Shown here piece by piece: positions 1 through 6,631 of a stretch of 22,489 bases of DNA. Source of the stretch: a virus. The notes under the pieces are model-generated. The model was not told the origin of the DNA, did no database searches, and saw only the letters and a list, made by a program, of their open reading frames with translations. The stretch covers positions 1 through 22,489 of the IMG/VR virus record IMGVR_UViG_3300040808_001718; one strand, written 5' to 3'. The position numbers and the translations under genes are program-made. Each line of letters starts with the position of its first letter. Position 1 is the first letter of the stretch.

Positions 1-384
1 CTTGGCCACATGGGCTAGCCCGTGTCTGAGGTTAGGCGTTCCATTGTGGTGGAGCTTACTGGCAAGCATGGTGCAGCCAATTCTCCGTCCCCGCACATAG
101 ATGCCATGTTCTTGAAGCCAACCAAGATCAAACACTGCATTGTGGGCTAGCCAGTAACGCTCACCATTGGTAAAGAACAGGCGGAGCTTTTGCCAGCCAT
201 CCGTATCTAGTTCAAAACAGTCAATGATGATAATGGTTTTGCTAACTTCGCAACCCAGCTGGATTAAACGAAGTTTGCCCACTTCGGGCTGCAGCTGGAG
301 CGTTTCCGTGTCAAAGGCGATAGAAATTGATGTCGAGATCCTATGCAGGTGCTCGACACCGAAAAACAAGTTGTAGTCAGACAT
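1..384 (-). CDS. DNA polymerase, N-terminal 3'-5' exonuclease part (partial, runs off left edge)
   Basis: The first 128 codons of a replicative DNA polymerase of the phage family A (T7/Pol I-like) type, read leftwards out of the window. What shows it is a DEDD exonuclease fold: an Exo I motif IAFDTET (about residues 28-34) and an Exo II motif LAHNAVFDLGWL (about 86-97), followed by TMLASKL and LRHGLA, as in DnaQ-like proofreading domains. The polymerase domain itself is outside the window, so family A is inferred from the exonuclease type and from its pairing with a primase-helicase. It starts 9 bases after the stop of the GW-motif gene upstream, so it is probably the distal gene of the minus-strand replication operon. 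A stand-alone exonuclease is the main alternative. Confidence 0.82.
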   Translation of the reverse strand, partial: MSDYNLFFGVEHLHRISTSISIAFDTETLQLQPEVGKLRLIQLGCEVSKTIIIIDCFELDTDGWQKLRLFFTNGERYWLAHNAVFDLGWLQEHGIYVRGRRIGCTMLASKLHHNGTPNLRHGLAHVAK

Positions 385-393
385 GGGTGGTCT

Positions 394-816
394 TCAAAGA
401 AGTGTGTATTCAGGAAATGGGCCTGTCCATTCGGACTCGTGTTGGCCTTCAGGACTGTACCAGCCGGTGTCATCTATGCGCCATCCAGCTGTGCAACGCT
501 TAAGCGCCTTGTAGTTTTCCCAGACGGGTTCTTCAGGGAAAGGGTTTCCGTAGTCGTGTTCCCAGTCATGCTCACTGATGCCGGTGGGTGTATACCAGCC
601 ACCTTCGTCAGCTTCCCAGCCTTCTGCGCTACGCATTTTCCAGAGCTTGTCTTCGTCGGCCATAGCGCGATCAACTTGAGCAGCGTTCGCAGCGTAGTTA
701 TCGAACCAGGCCGCAACCCGAAGATTGTAATCTGCGGCTTCACTCTGTGCGTAGCTTGGAACGTGCTTGAGTTTTACGCCTGCAAAGCTGCTGGTATCAA
801 ATGGGTGTGTAGACAT
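394..816 (-). CDS. Small protein with two GW-motif repeats, unknown function
   Basis: A 140-residue protein of unknown function. Its C-terminal half holds two copies of an aromatic and acidic motif, GWEADEGGWYTP (about residues 66-77) and GWRIDDTGWYSP (about 111-122), each followed by an E/W-rich stretch ending in PFPE. The same motif occurs in the protein at 8497-8736, so this is a family within this phage. The N-terminal half looks helical (YNLRVAAWFDNYAANAAQVDRAM). There is no signal peptide or membrane segment. It starts 2 bases after the stop of the zinc-ribbon gene and has no clear Shine-Dalgarno, which suggests translational coupling. I recall similar tryptophan-rich small proteins in cyanophages but know no function. 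Confidence 0.75.
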   Translation of the reverse strand: MSTHPFDTSSFAGVKLKHVPSYAQSEAADYNLRVAAWFDNYAANAAQVDRAMADEDKLWKMRSAEGWEADEGGWYTPTGISEHDWEHDYGNPFPEEPVWENYKALKRCTAGWRIDDTGWYSPEGQHESEWTGPFPEYTLL

Positions 817-818
817 AA

Positions 819-1055
819 TTAAAGAGGAAAAGTTTCGTAAGAGGTTTGCAAGAGGTTTTTGATGATTACCTCTAGCTCTGCAATCCTATCATTGGAGTCA
901 AGGTCGCAGACAATTGGGACTTCAGCTGTAAACCATTTGTAACCACAGGCCGGGCATTTGCGGCCTCTAACCACGCTTGCTTCAAAACGAGGTTTAGTTT
1001 GAGTGACCCAGCGGTCACCTTTTTGTGGTGACCGATTGCAGTCTGGGCAATTCAT
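819..1055 (-). CDS. Small zinc-ribbon protein resembling the NrdR N-terminus
   Basis: A 78-residue protein with two cysteine pairs, C3-x2-C6 and C34-x2-C37, in a context (MNCPDC ... RGRKCPACGYKWFTAEVPI) that closely resembles the zinc ribbon of the ribonucleotide reductase regulator NrdR (CPxC ... RRRxCxxCxxRFTT). The ATP-cone that completes NrdR is absent; the rest is a short helical tail (RIAELEVIIKNLL). A true NrdR regulator is therefore unlikely; a nucleic-acid or protein-binding zinc ribbon is the safer reading. It overlaps the DUF3310 gene by 4 bases (ATGA). Confidence 0.78.
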   Translation of the reverse strand: MNCPDCNRSPQKGDRWVTQTKPRFEASVVRGRKCPACGYKWFTAEVPIVCDLDSNDRIAELEVIIKNLLQTSYETFPL

Positions 1056-1297
1056 GCAAGAGGATCGTCATAAGGACTGGTTTCAAATTCCAAAATCAAG
1101 CGGCATAAGTACCATCTGGCTTTGCGAAGGTCTTCAGCACCATTTTTCTGGCGATACCGCCAGAGGTACTTGATGCAATTGCCGCGCAGATAGCCGATAA
1201 ACTCATCGAATGTCATTGCGGCTTTGATTGCCTCAATACATTCGACGCCGTTTGCGCTTTGGTAGTGCGCGGGAAAGTTGACAGAATCAGCCATCAT
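1052..1297 (-). CDS. DUF3310 family phage protein
   Basis: An 81-residue protein that matches the DUF3310 pattern: PAHY near the start, then ECIEAI, GYLRGNCIKYLWRYRQKNG and LRKARWYLCRLI. The family is very common in phage early regions and is often annotated loosely as a nucleotide kinase; its biochemical role is not established and no P-loop is present here. The start is backed by an AAAGGAGG Shine-Dalgarno that lies inside the end of the upstream gene, with a stop/start overlap (TCATGATG). The methionine is doubled (MM), so translation could begin at either. Confidence 0.88.
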   Translation of the reverse strand: MMADSVNFPAHYQSANGVECIEAIKAAMTFDEFIGYLRGNCIKYLWRYRQKNGAEDLRKARWYLCRLILEFETSPYDDPLA

Positions 1298-1887
1298 GAG
1301 TCCTCCTTTGTAATGGGAGCTTCAGAAATCAGCCTCAGCAGCAGGTCGCGTTGACGAAGGCGGGCGTCGGCAGCGGCGTAGGCGTTGGCAGCGGCGTAGG
1401 CAGCGGCGTAGGCATAGGCGGCGGTGTAGGCGGCGGCGGCGGCGGCGGTGTAGGCGGCGGCGGCGGCGGCGGCGGAACAGGCAGCAGCCTTGGGCCACTC
1501 CTTGCCTTCTGCCAACAAATCTATCCCGTTGATGACTGGGTCAATACAGGCTTGAATGTCATCAGGAACAGGCTGCAGCGCTCGCAGCTCTTCGGCGAGG
1601 AACTTCCAGCCGACGCGGCTCAGGTCTTTGCCGTCAGAGCCGATAGCCTGAGGAATCGCAGCAAAGAACAGAATCGCTTCATTAGAACGAAGCCCCTCAA
1701 AGATCGATTCAGCGATCCGGGTGACCATAAACGGGATGCCATATTGGTTCTCGATAAATTCAGGGTCGTCGTGGCCGTTGGCGAGACAACCAATGAAACA
1801 GGTCTCGTAGCTACCTTGCGCAACACGATCAGCGCTGACATGAGCTGTTACTTCGGATTTAAGCCGTTCAAAGTTTCTAGTAAGCAT
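1294..1887 (-). CDS. Protein with alanine/tyrosine-rich tract
   Basis: A 197-residue protein. Residues 1-130 look like an ordinary folded domain (LLAEGKEWPKA at its end). Residues 134-174 are a near-pure Ala/Tyr tract with AAAY and AYAAAY steps, and the C-terminus returns to a helical segment, LRQRDLLLRLISEAP. I recall phage and bacterial proteins with a similar layout (alanine-rich repeat, then a Leu-rich helix), but no function is known to me. The start follows an AAGGAGG Shine-Dalgarno. The long plus-strand Gly/Val reading frame over the same bases is only the complement of the GCN-rich repeat. The stop overlaps the DUF3310 start. Confidence 0.75.
   Translation of the reverse strand: MLTRNFERLKSEVTAHVSADRVAQGSYETCFIGCLANGHDDPEFIENQYGIPFMVTRIAESIFEGLRSNEAILFFAAIPQAIGSDGKDLSRVGWKFLAEELRALQPVPDDIQACIDPVINGIDLLAEGKEWPKAAACSAAAAAAAYTAAAAAAYTAAYAYAAAYAAANAYAAADARLRQRDLLLRLISEAPITKEDS
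1355..1487. repeat. Imperfect GGC/GTA trinucleotide low-complexity tract
   Basis: The plus strand is built of GGC triplets with regularly placed GTA, in units such as GGCGTAGGCAGC and GTAGGCGGCGGC. On the coding (minus) strand it gives Ala with interspersed Tyr. Period-3 slippage that preserves frame is the simplest origin, and copy number is likely to vary between relatives. Confidence 0.8.
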
Positions 1888-2087
1888 CAGTTGTCCTCCT
1901 TAACCCAAAGACAGCCGAGGCAGACCGTCATCATAAATCTTACGAAACGATTGGGAACTTGACCCTTTGCTGGGAAATAAATCATCCCTTGGCTATCGGG
2001 TCTGTTTTCAAACAAATAGCACTTCCAGTCAGAAGGTTCTGGTTGATTGAAAATTGGGTAGGTTTTTAATCCCTTTGGCTCATTCAT
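1887..2087 (-). CDS. Small hypothetical protein (66 aa)
   Basis: Not recognised. A 66-residue basic/aromatic protein containing YPIFNQPEPSDWKCYLFENRPD and ending in VKEDN. There is no membrane helix of clear length. Translation support is good: an AGGAGG Shine-Dalgarno sits 5 bases before the ATG, inside the 3' end of the upstream small gene, whose TGA overlaps this ATG. The ATG is preferred because it coincides with that junction. Confidence 0.62.
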   Translation of the reverse strand: MNEPKGLKTYPIFNQPEPSDWKCYLFENRPDSQGMIYFPAKGQVPNRFVRFMMTVCLGCLWVKEDN

Positions 2088-2254
2088 GAGTCCTCCTGTG
2101 TTGTTGTTGCTGGGCGCATTGCTTTTTGAAGTTCAACAATAAAAGATTTTACGGCTCGCATGTCATCAGCATCAAAAATGATTAGATTGCCATGATAAAC
2201 ACCATTGAACTTTTCGTGAAGTATCTCATCAGTCAGTGGGTGTTGGTTAGTCAT
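2084..2254 (-). CDS. Small HPLTDE-type protein, truncated paralogue (56 aa)
   Basis: A 56-residue protein starting MTNQHPLTDEI and ending KAMRPATTTQEDS. It shares these ends with its upstream neighbour (2247-2489) but has a different middle (FNGVYHGNLIIFDADDMRAV). I recall many cyanophage small proteins with an HPLTDE N-terminus and an AMRP C-terminus; function unknown. It overlaps the upstream gene by 8 bases (ATGACTAA) and its TGA overlaps the next ATG, so it is firmly embedded in the operon. Confidence 0.72.
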   Translation of the reverse strand: MTNQHPLTDEILHEKFNGVYHGNLIIFDADDMRAVKSFIVELQKAMRPATTTQEDS

Positions 2255-2489
2255 TGTTGTTTTCCTGTGTTGTTGTTGTTGGGCGCATTGCTTTCAACTT
2301 TTGACCAAAATCAAGAAGATCCTGAATGTCAGTCCTTGGTGATTCCAAGCACTGCTCCCAGGCTGTAATCACCTTCTCAAGCTGCCAATCGGCAGCGGCT
2401 CGCATCTCGATGTAGTCGTGTTCCGATTCAAGAGGGAAGGTCACAAGTCCTTCGCAGATCTCGTCAGTCAGGGGGTGTTGGTTAGTCAT
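2247..2489 (-). CDS. Small HPLTDE/AMRP-type protein (80 aa)
   Basis: An 80-residue protein, MTNQHPLTDEI at the N-terminus, MRAAADWQLEKV in the middle and LKAMRPTTTTQ near the C-terminus. This arrangement fits a family of short cyanophage proteins I recall with HPLTDE, MRAAADWQLE and AMRP segments; no function is known. A TTG two codons upstream could extend it, but the ATG at 2489 is chosen because it matches the paralogue at 2254 exactly and gives the same 8-base overlap with the upstream gene. Confidence 0.75.
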   Translation of the reverse strand: MTNQHPLTDEICEGLVTFPLESEHDYIEMRAAADWQLEKVITAWEQCLESPRTDIQDLLDFGQKLKAMRPTTTTQENNND

Positions 2490-2784
2490 CGTCAAAAGTA
2501 ATTGGGGGAATAACGCACCAATCGGTGATCCAGGGCAACATGCGTAGCACCTGTTCCTGCGTTGGTGCGTTTGTGTGGTCTAGTGGTTCGTCCCAAAGAA
2601 TGAATGCCTGGCAGTGGGCAGAGTCAAACTCAGGTGGGTCTAGGTGTGTTGCAGGTAAGACTTGCACAGCGTCATCCACAATGGCTTGGACATGCAGAAG
2701 GTCTGAACCTTTGGTGTAGCTGTAGCTAATTAGCTGGGCGTGGGCCATGGTTGGGCTCCGAACGACTTGCTTACAGTAGCACAT
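2482..2784 (-). CDS. Hypothetical protein (100 aa; alternative start gives 88 aa)
   Basis: Not recognised. A 100-residue protein ending in FDDD, with a probable beta-rich N-terminal part (AQLISYSYTKGSDLLHVQAIV). The first ATG (2784) directly abuts the upstream stop (TAATG), which favours coupling. A second ATG at 2748 (MAHAQLISY) has a GGAG at a longer distance and would give 88 residues; I cannot decide between them. It overlaps the next gene by 8 bases. Confidence 0.62.
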   Translation of the reverse strand: MCYCKQVVRSPTMAHAQLISYSYTKGSDLLHVQAIVDDAVQVLPATHLDPPEFDSAHCQAFILWDEPLDHTNAPTQEQVLRMLPWITDWCVIPPITFDDD

Positions 2785-3089
2785 TATGTGAGGTGTGCCG
2801 TGATGCCAGGAAAAAATTCATGTGCGTAGGTGCTCAGGACGCTGGCATCAATACCAGAATTAAGGGCAATGTCTATGTCCCGCTCCAAGCGGCAGAAGTC
2901 TTCAGGCGTGTCGTGGTACAAGTCTTCATAAACACTGATTGGCAGTAGGTCCGTTCCATACGCCATATACCGCACAATCGCCAAATAAGGCGTCGGCCCC
3001 TTGAGTTCGTAGTACGTGATGGTAGCCCACTCTTGCATTGGACCGCAGCACTTAACACCAGTCTGAATTAAAAGCCAATCACTAAGCAT
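2784..3089 (-). CDS. Hypothetical protein (101 aa)
   Basis: Not recognised. A 101-residue acidic protein with SDWLLIQTGVKCCGPMQEW at the N-terminus and a helical middle (DTPEDFCRLERDIDIAL). Two adjacent cysteines (CC) could be structural. It is the gene that restarts the minus-strand series after the plus-strand insert at 3118-3297, and its stop shares a base with the next start (TAATG). Only 28 bases separate its start from the divergent gene's start. Confidence 0.6.
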   Translation of the reverse strand: MLSDWLLIQTGVKCCGPMQEWATITYYELKGPTPYLAIVRYMAYGTDLLPISVYEDLYHDTPEDFCRLERDIDIALNSGIDASVLSTYAHEFFPGITAHLT

Positions 3090-3117
3090 AATGTAGTAGT
3101 AGTGAGCATTTTTTACG

Positions 3118-3297
3118 GTGGACCCAAACCGCGAATTTATCTACGAACGGTACGCCCGTCAAGTCTCAAGCTGCGAAGACACGAAAGAACTGCAGGAGCT
3201 GGCCTGCAAGTTCTTTCGCCTTTACTTAACGCAACAAGAAGTGGTAGCAGGTTTAATCAAAAAAGGCTGGTTACCCGATGACCCTGCACTGCGATAA
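3118..3297 (+). CDS. Small protein (59 aa) on the opposite strand, GTG start
   Basis: A 59-residue protein read from GTG: DPNREFIYERYARQVSS, then KELQELACKFFRLYLTQQE and LIKKGWLPDD. I recall very similar short proteins (NREFIYERYARQV ... LYLxQQE ... GWLP) in cyanophages and marine viral sequences; role unknown. Strong charge patterning and a conserved-looking WLP tail argue for real coding. It lies alone on the plus strand among minus-strand genes and overlaps the 3' end of 3271-3588 by 27 bases tail to tail. No clear Shine-Dalgarno is visible. Confidence 0.7.
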   Translation: MDPNREFIYERYARQVSSCEDTKELQELACKFFRLYLTQQEVVAGLIKKGWLPDDPALR

Positions 3298-3588
3298 ACG
3301 TTGTGCAGTTTCAGCACGGGCGTTTTTGTTGTTGTTTACCTGCGTTGCAGTCTCTTTGTAACAAGCCCGTTTTGTTTCCACAGGAATGGCATTAAACATT
3401 TTTGACACCTTGAACTGTAAAAATTCTTCATCTTCGTTCAGTTCCTCGCAATTGCACCGTCCAGCCTGAAGACCATTGGATATAGCACTGATTGCCCAAT
3501 AACAAAAAGTTGGCGACTCCAGCAAATCCCTAAGCAGAATGTTCTCGGAAGCAACAAGCACTTTTTCGGGCACATCAAATGTAGGCAT
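3271..3588 (-). CDS. Hypothetical protein (105 aa)
   Basis: Not recognised. A 105-residue protein with PEKVLVASENILLRDLLESP at the N-terminus, an acidic middle (EELNEDEEFLQF) and a basic tail rich in N, K, R and T. It is AT-richer than the primase region. Its last 27 bases overlap the convergent gene 3118-3297, so the final residues (AQRLSQCRVIG) may be under double constraint. No membrane segment. Confidence 0.58.
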   Translation of the reverse strand: MPTFDVPEKVLVASENILLRDLLESPTFCYWAISAISNGLQAGRCNCEELNEDEEFLQFKVSKMFNAIPVETKRACYKETATQVNNNKNARAETAQRLSQCRVIG

Positions 3589-3626
3589 GATCTTGATTAG
3601 TAGTAGGGTAATGAACCGCTGAGATC

Positions 3627-4160
3627 CTACACGAAATCGGCGTCAAAATCACCAGCCAAGAATTTATTTATCAATTTCTTCAAAAAGTACGTCCTTTTCA
3701 CATCTATATCATCCAATTTTGCATCCATACGCTCCACCAAATCCGCAGGCATGTTGCTCACGGTAAAGGTTTGTTTTTGTGTTGGTCCGGTCTTAAGTAA
3801 CTCTAATTTTTTATTTTCCGACTTAAAAATGTTGAAAGACCTTATAAGCGTACCAAAGGCCTTGTTGTCATACTTTGTAGAGGGCTGCTGAGCAAGCACC
3901 CTAACAATAGTGCCAGGCTCAATACTGGCGATGATTTCTTGTTGCTGCTCGATAGACATATCGCTGTTGCAGTAGCAGCGCATACTGGTGGCCGCATTAT
4001 TTAAACGGTCATATATCTTTTCTGAAGGATTAACAATTACACCTTCAATATATGGACGTTTTTTACTATCAGTAGCGGCAAAAGTTACACGAACTTCAAC
4101 AGGCAAACTGTCTGAATACTTACCCACTCTAAAACTGACTTCGGTTTCTTGTGACAGCAT
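3627..4160 (-). CDS. Hypothetical protein with possible ribbon-helix-helix C-terminus
   Basis: A 177-residue protein of unknown function. Residues 1-110 look beta-rich (VSFRVGKYSDSLPVEVRVTF, EPGTIVRVLAQQ), compatible with an OB-like fold, but this is only an impression. The C-terminal 50 residues (FTVSNMPADLVERMDAKL, then a Tyr/Phe-Leu-rich helix) have the strand-helix-helix rhythm of ribbon-helix-helix DNA-binding domains. The gene follows the primase-helicase and is AT-richer than it. No Shine-Dalgarno is visible; instead a 10-base-pair hairpin covers the bases just upstream of the ATG. Confidence 0.65.
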   Translation of the reverse strand: MLSQETEVSFRVGKYSDSLPVEVRVTFAATDSKKRPYIEGVIVNPSEKIYDRLNNAATSMRCYCNSDMSIEQQQEIIASIEPGTIVRVLAQQPSTKYDNKAFGTLIRSFNIFKSENKKLELLKTGPTQKQTFTVSNMPADLVERMDAKLDDIDVKRTYFLKKLINKFLAGDFDADFV

Positions 4161-4184
4161 GTGAAGGCGGGTAACGCCCTCACA
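4160..4184 (-). promoter_or_regulatory. Hairpin abutting the start codon of the 177-aa gene
   Basis: On the plus strand TGTGAAGGCG, loop GGTAA, CGCCCTCACA: a 10-base stem with one A/C mismatch. In the minus-strand mRNA it lies directly 5' of the gene at 3627-4160 and includes part of its ATG. It lacks a following T-run, so it is not a terminator; control of translation or a protein-binding dyad is the likely role. Confidence 0.5.
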
Positions 4185-4205
4185 TACTACACAGACAAAC
4201 CTAGA

Positions 4206-6599
4206 TCAGTCGGACCACTTGTTCCAGGCCGCGTCCATCAGGGCGTCTGATTCCTCCTTGGTACGGTCCATCTCCTTCGCGCGGGGATATTGCCCTGAGT
4301 GTCCAGTATGGGCAGAACCCGCACCACCACTGGCTTCTGAGGGTGGACACCCCCCTAAATCAGCGGCAATGTGTCCAGTCTCGGCATCCGCACCTAAATC
4401 TAGGGTGGACACTTCTTCTTTTTCTGAGGTGCTGTCCACCCTGAGATCCGTTCCACTGGAAGGCTTCTTCTTGGGTGGACACACATACGCAACCTCTCCA
4501 CACGCGAGGACAGCCTGGTACGTCTTTTTTCCGTACCTACCAACCCCTGGAACTTCAACAATTAAGCCGCGCTTTACAAGCCGTTGGAGCGACTTCTGGA
4601 TAGCAGCCGTTTTTCCACCCACTACTGGGTCGGAATTGAGGTCTGTATTGGAAAATGCACGAGGGTGCCCAATACGAAGCCTCTGGAGCACCTTGTCAGT
4701 GACGCTGGAAGGCGATGTATTGCTGTCATCGACCTCTGGGGTGAAATCAGCCACGGAGAAGCTCAGGTCGTCCTCCTGGCGCATGATGAGCGCCGTACCA
4801 GAACGACCAAACCGTGACTTTTCAATCGTGACAATTCGGCTGTGCTCTGGAACGGAACCTTTTTCAACTTCTTCCTTGCTGGGCTTACGCAGTGACAGTG
4901 TGGTATCCACAGCATCCCGAATGGCAGAGGTGCCACGGAAACCGCCCTGCTTGTTGGCGTGGTGGATGATCAGGATGGTTGTCGCTGGAAACAGCACCCC
5001 GTTATTCCTGGTCAACCAATACAGCGGCGTCGCAAAGTCAGATTTGTTTTCATCAAATGCCCTACCACCAGAGCAGCCGATCAGCGAGTCAATAACAACA
5101 AGCTTGGGCTGGACCTTTTCCATCAGCTTGATGAACTGGGCGTAACGCTGGAGCGACCAGTCCGTGAGCAACTTGGTCCTGTCATCCAACGGGTATTCAA
5201 CCTCTTCCAGCTGCTCTTTGAGCTGTAGAAGCGGCTGGTCACCATTCAGGAGCAGCACAGGGCCTTGCTGGACTGGAACGTGCTTCCCCCGGACCACAAA
5301 GGGTGCTCCAGTAGCGATGTGCTTTGCCAGGGTCCAGGCAAACATAGATTTGCCGTCACCACCAGCGCCATAAATCAGGGCAACGGAAGGGTGCGGAAGC
5401 ACATCAGGGATCAGATATTCACGCTGACCGTCTAAATCCTGGAGCGCAGACACATCCATAAGCCCCTTAGCGCCTTCAAACTGAATCTGGTCAACGATTA
5501 GTTTTTCGAGTGCAAACTGGTCCCGGTAACCAGCATCCAGGGCCAAGCTGTTGAGCTTGAAGTTCATCTCAGCGGGGTTATCCAGCTCCAGATAGGACCG
5601 AGCCTTTTGAATTACTTCTTCAAACGACAGCGAAACACGCTGATAGAAAACAGGCTTGGCCTCAACTTCATCAACAACTGAGCCGCAGCCATCACGGGTG
5701 AACCTTGCCCGTTCTGGGTCGTAATGATCAGCTAGCCGGATGAGGCTCCCAAAGCCCAGACCACCTTGTTTAAAACCAGCATCCCAGCGGCTTTGGCAGG
5801 GGTCTTTGCCATCAGCCCAGTCATTTTCGTATTCAGAATCCTGGAGCGACCATTCACGCCACAGGTTGAGACCTTCATCACCAGGCAGGTCGGACTGGAG
5901 CATCGCACCGATCTGCCACCACAGCTGCTCAGAGCCCCTGCCTTGTGGCTGGATGACAGACAGACAGGACTGAGCAATGGCAATCCGTTCTTCGGTGGAA
6001 CGCATTGACCAGCGGCCATCACGGAGGGACTTACCGACCTTTTTGTCGTTCTTAGCCTTGAACGACTGCTTCATACGCTCTAGGAGCCACCCAGGAGCCT
6101 CTGGAACGGCGTTTAGGTCGCCTTTAAGGGTGTATGTACCACCAGCGGGGTAGGCACCGTTTAGAAGCCCTTGGCGGCCCCACAGAACTTCCCAGCCTTC
6201 ACCGCTAGCAGCGAGGCTGATGTCCGATACCTCAGTCCAAAGTTCCTGCGGAACGGTGAACAGAAATTTTGCAGCCGCTTTCTTGGGCGATGTAATGCGT
6301 GGAGCGTTAGCTAGGTCTTTGCCCCACTTGGCCACAACAGCGCCGAGGTTGGCATCAACGTCGAGGATCACCAGCCCTTCAGAGCGTGGTCCTGTAAAAA
6401 CACCAACAGCCTGAAAGGTTTCGGGCTGACGCTCGATGACCATCGCCGTGGCTTCGGGCGCCATCTTGTCGTGGTGCGCCCTACCAAGGGGATTCTTGCC
6501 GCAGGCTTCGCCACCTTTCGGCAGTGGAACGCCTTTTTTGTAGATAGGCGCTGTTGCCCAATGGTTCGGCAAAGACCGAACAAACGACAGCAGATTCAT
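4206..6599 (-). CDS. Replicative primase-helicase (PrimPol-like N-terminus, RecA-fold helicase)
   Basis: A 797-residue protein that would synthesise primers and unwind DNA at the phage fork. Residues about 1-170 resemble a bifunctional primase/polymerase domain: a VGVFTG step at 65-70 and LDVD (D80, D82) as the likely metal-binding acidic pair. Residues about 200-293 fit a primase C-terminal (PriCT-2-like) domain (LWWQIGAML, LWREWS, FGSLIRLA). Residues about 398-610 are a RepA/DnaB-type RecA fold: Walker A GAGGDGKS (411-418), Walker B KLVVIDSL (499-506), then ILIIHHANK and FRGTSAIRDAVD. A winged-helix segment follows (about 635-690). The last 90 residues are low-complexity and disordered-looking, and their DNA carries the GGGTGGACA repeats. 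The start has a TAGGAG Shine-Dalgarno. Confidence 0.88.
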   Translation of the reverse strand: MNLLSFVRSLPNHWATAPIYKKGVPLPKGGEACGKNPLGRAHHDKMAPEATAMVIERQPETFQAVGVFTGPRSEGLVILDVDANLGAVVAKWGKDLANAPRITSPKKAAAKFLFTVPQELWTEVSDISLAASGEGWEVLWGRQGLLNGAYPAGGTYTLKGDLNAVPEAPGWLLERMKQSFKAKNDKKVGKSLRDGRWSMRSTEERIAIAQSCLSVIQPQGRGSEQLWWQIGAMLQSDLPGDEGLNLWREWSLQDSEYENDWADGKDPCQSRWDAGFKQGGLGFGSLIRLADHYDPERARFTRDGCGSVVDEVEAKPVFYQRVSLSFEEVIQKARSYLELDNPAEMNFKLNSLALDAGYRDQFALEKLIVDQIQFEGAKGLMDVSALQDLDGQREYLIPDVLPHPSVALIYGAGGDGKSMFAWTLAKHIATGAPFVVRGKHVPVQQGPVLLLNGDQPLLQLKEQLEEVEYPLDDRTKLLTDWSLQRYAQFIKLMEKVQPKLVVIDSLIGCSGGRAFDENKSDFATPLYWLTRNNGVLFPATTILIIHHANKQGGFRGTSAIRDAVDTTLSLRKPSKEEVEKGSVPEHSRIVTIEKSRFGRSGTALIMRQEDDLSFSVADFTPEVDDSNTSPSSVTDKVLQRLRIGHPRAFSNTDLNSDPVVGGKTAAIQKSLQRLVKRGLIVEVPGVGRYGKKTYQAVLACGEVAYVCPPKKKPSSGTDLRVDSTSEKEEVSTLDLGADAETGHIAADLGGCPPSEASGGAGSAHTGHSGQYPRAKEMDRTKEESDALMDAAWNKWSD
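4341..4482. repeat. Cluster of GGGTGGACA repeats inside the primase-helicase gene
   Basis: The 10-mer GGGTGGACAC occurs at 4341-4350, 4403-4412 and 4473-4482, and the inverse 9-mer TGTCCACCC at 4433-4441. A fifth copy (TGTCCACCC) is at 6680-6688, upstream of the plus-strand promoter. In the coding strand the copies fall in different frames and orientations (CPP twice, STL, VDS), so the repeat is at DNA rather than protein level. Iterons or regulator sites are the candidate roles. Confidence 0.6.
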
Positions 6600-6631
6600 T
6601 TGCTAAACTCCTACAGGGTTGCACAGTTATG

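Noticed and set aside
1351-1962. Long plus-strand Gly/Val-rich reading frame
   Set aside because: It is the complement of the alanine/tyrosine tract of the minus-strand gene, which has a strong Shine-Dalgarno and operon junctions.
4219-5145. 308-codon plus-strand frame opposite the primase-helicase
   Set aside because: Serine/proline-rich without motifs; the minus strand has clear Walker motifs over the same DNA.
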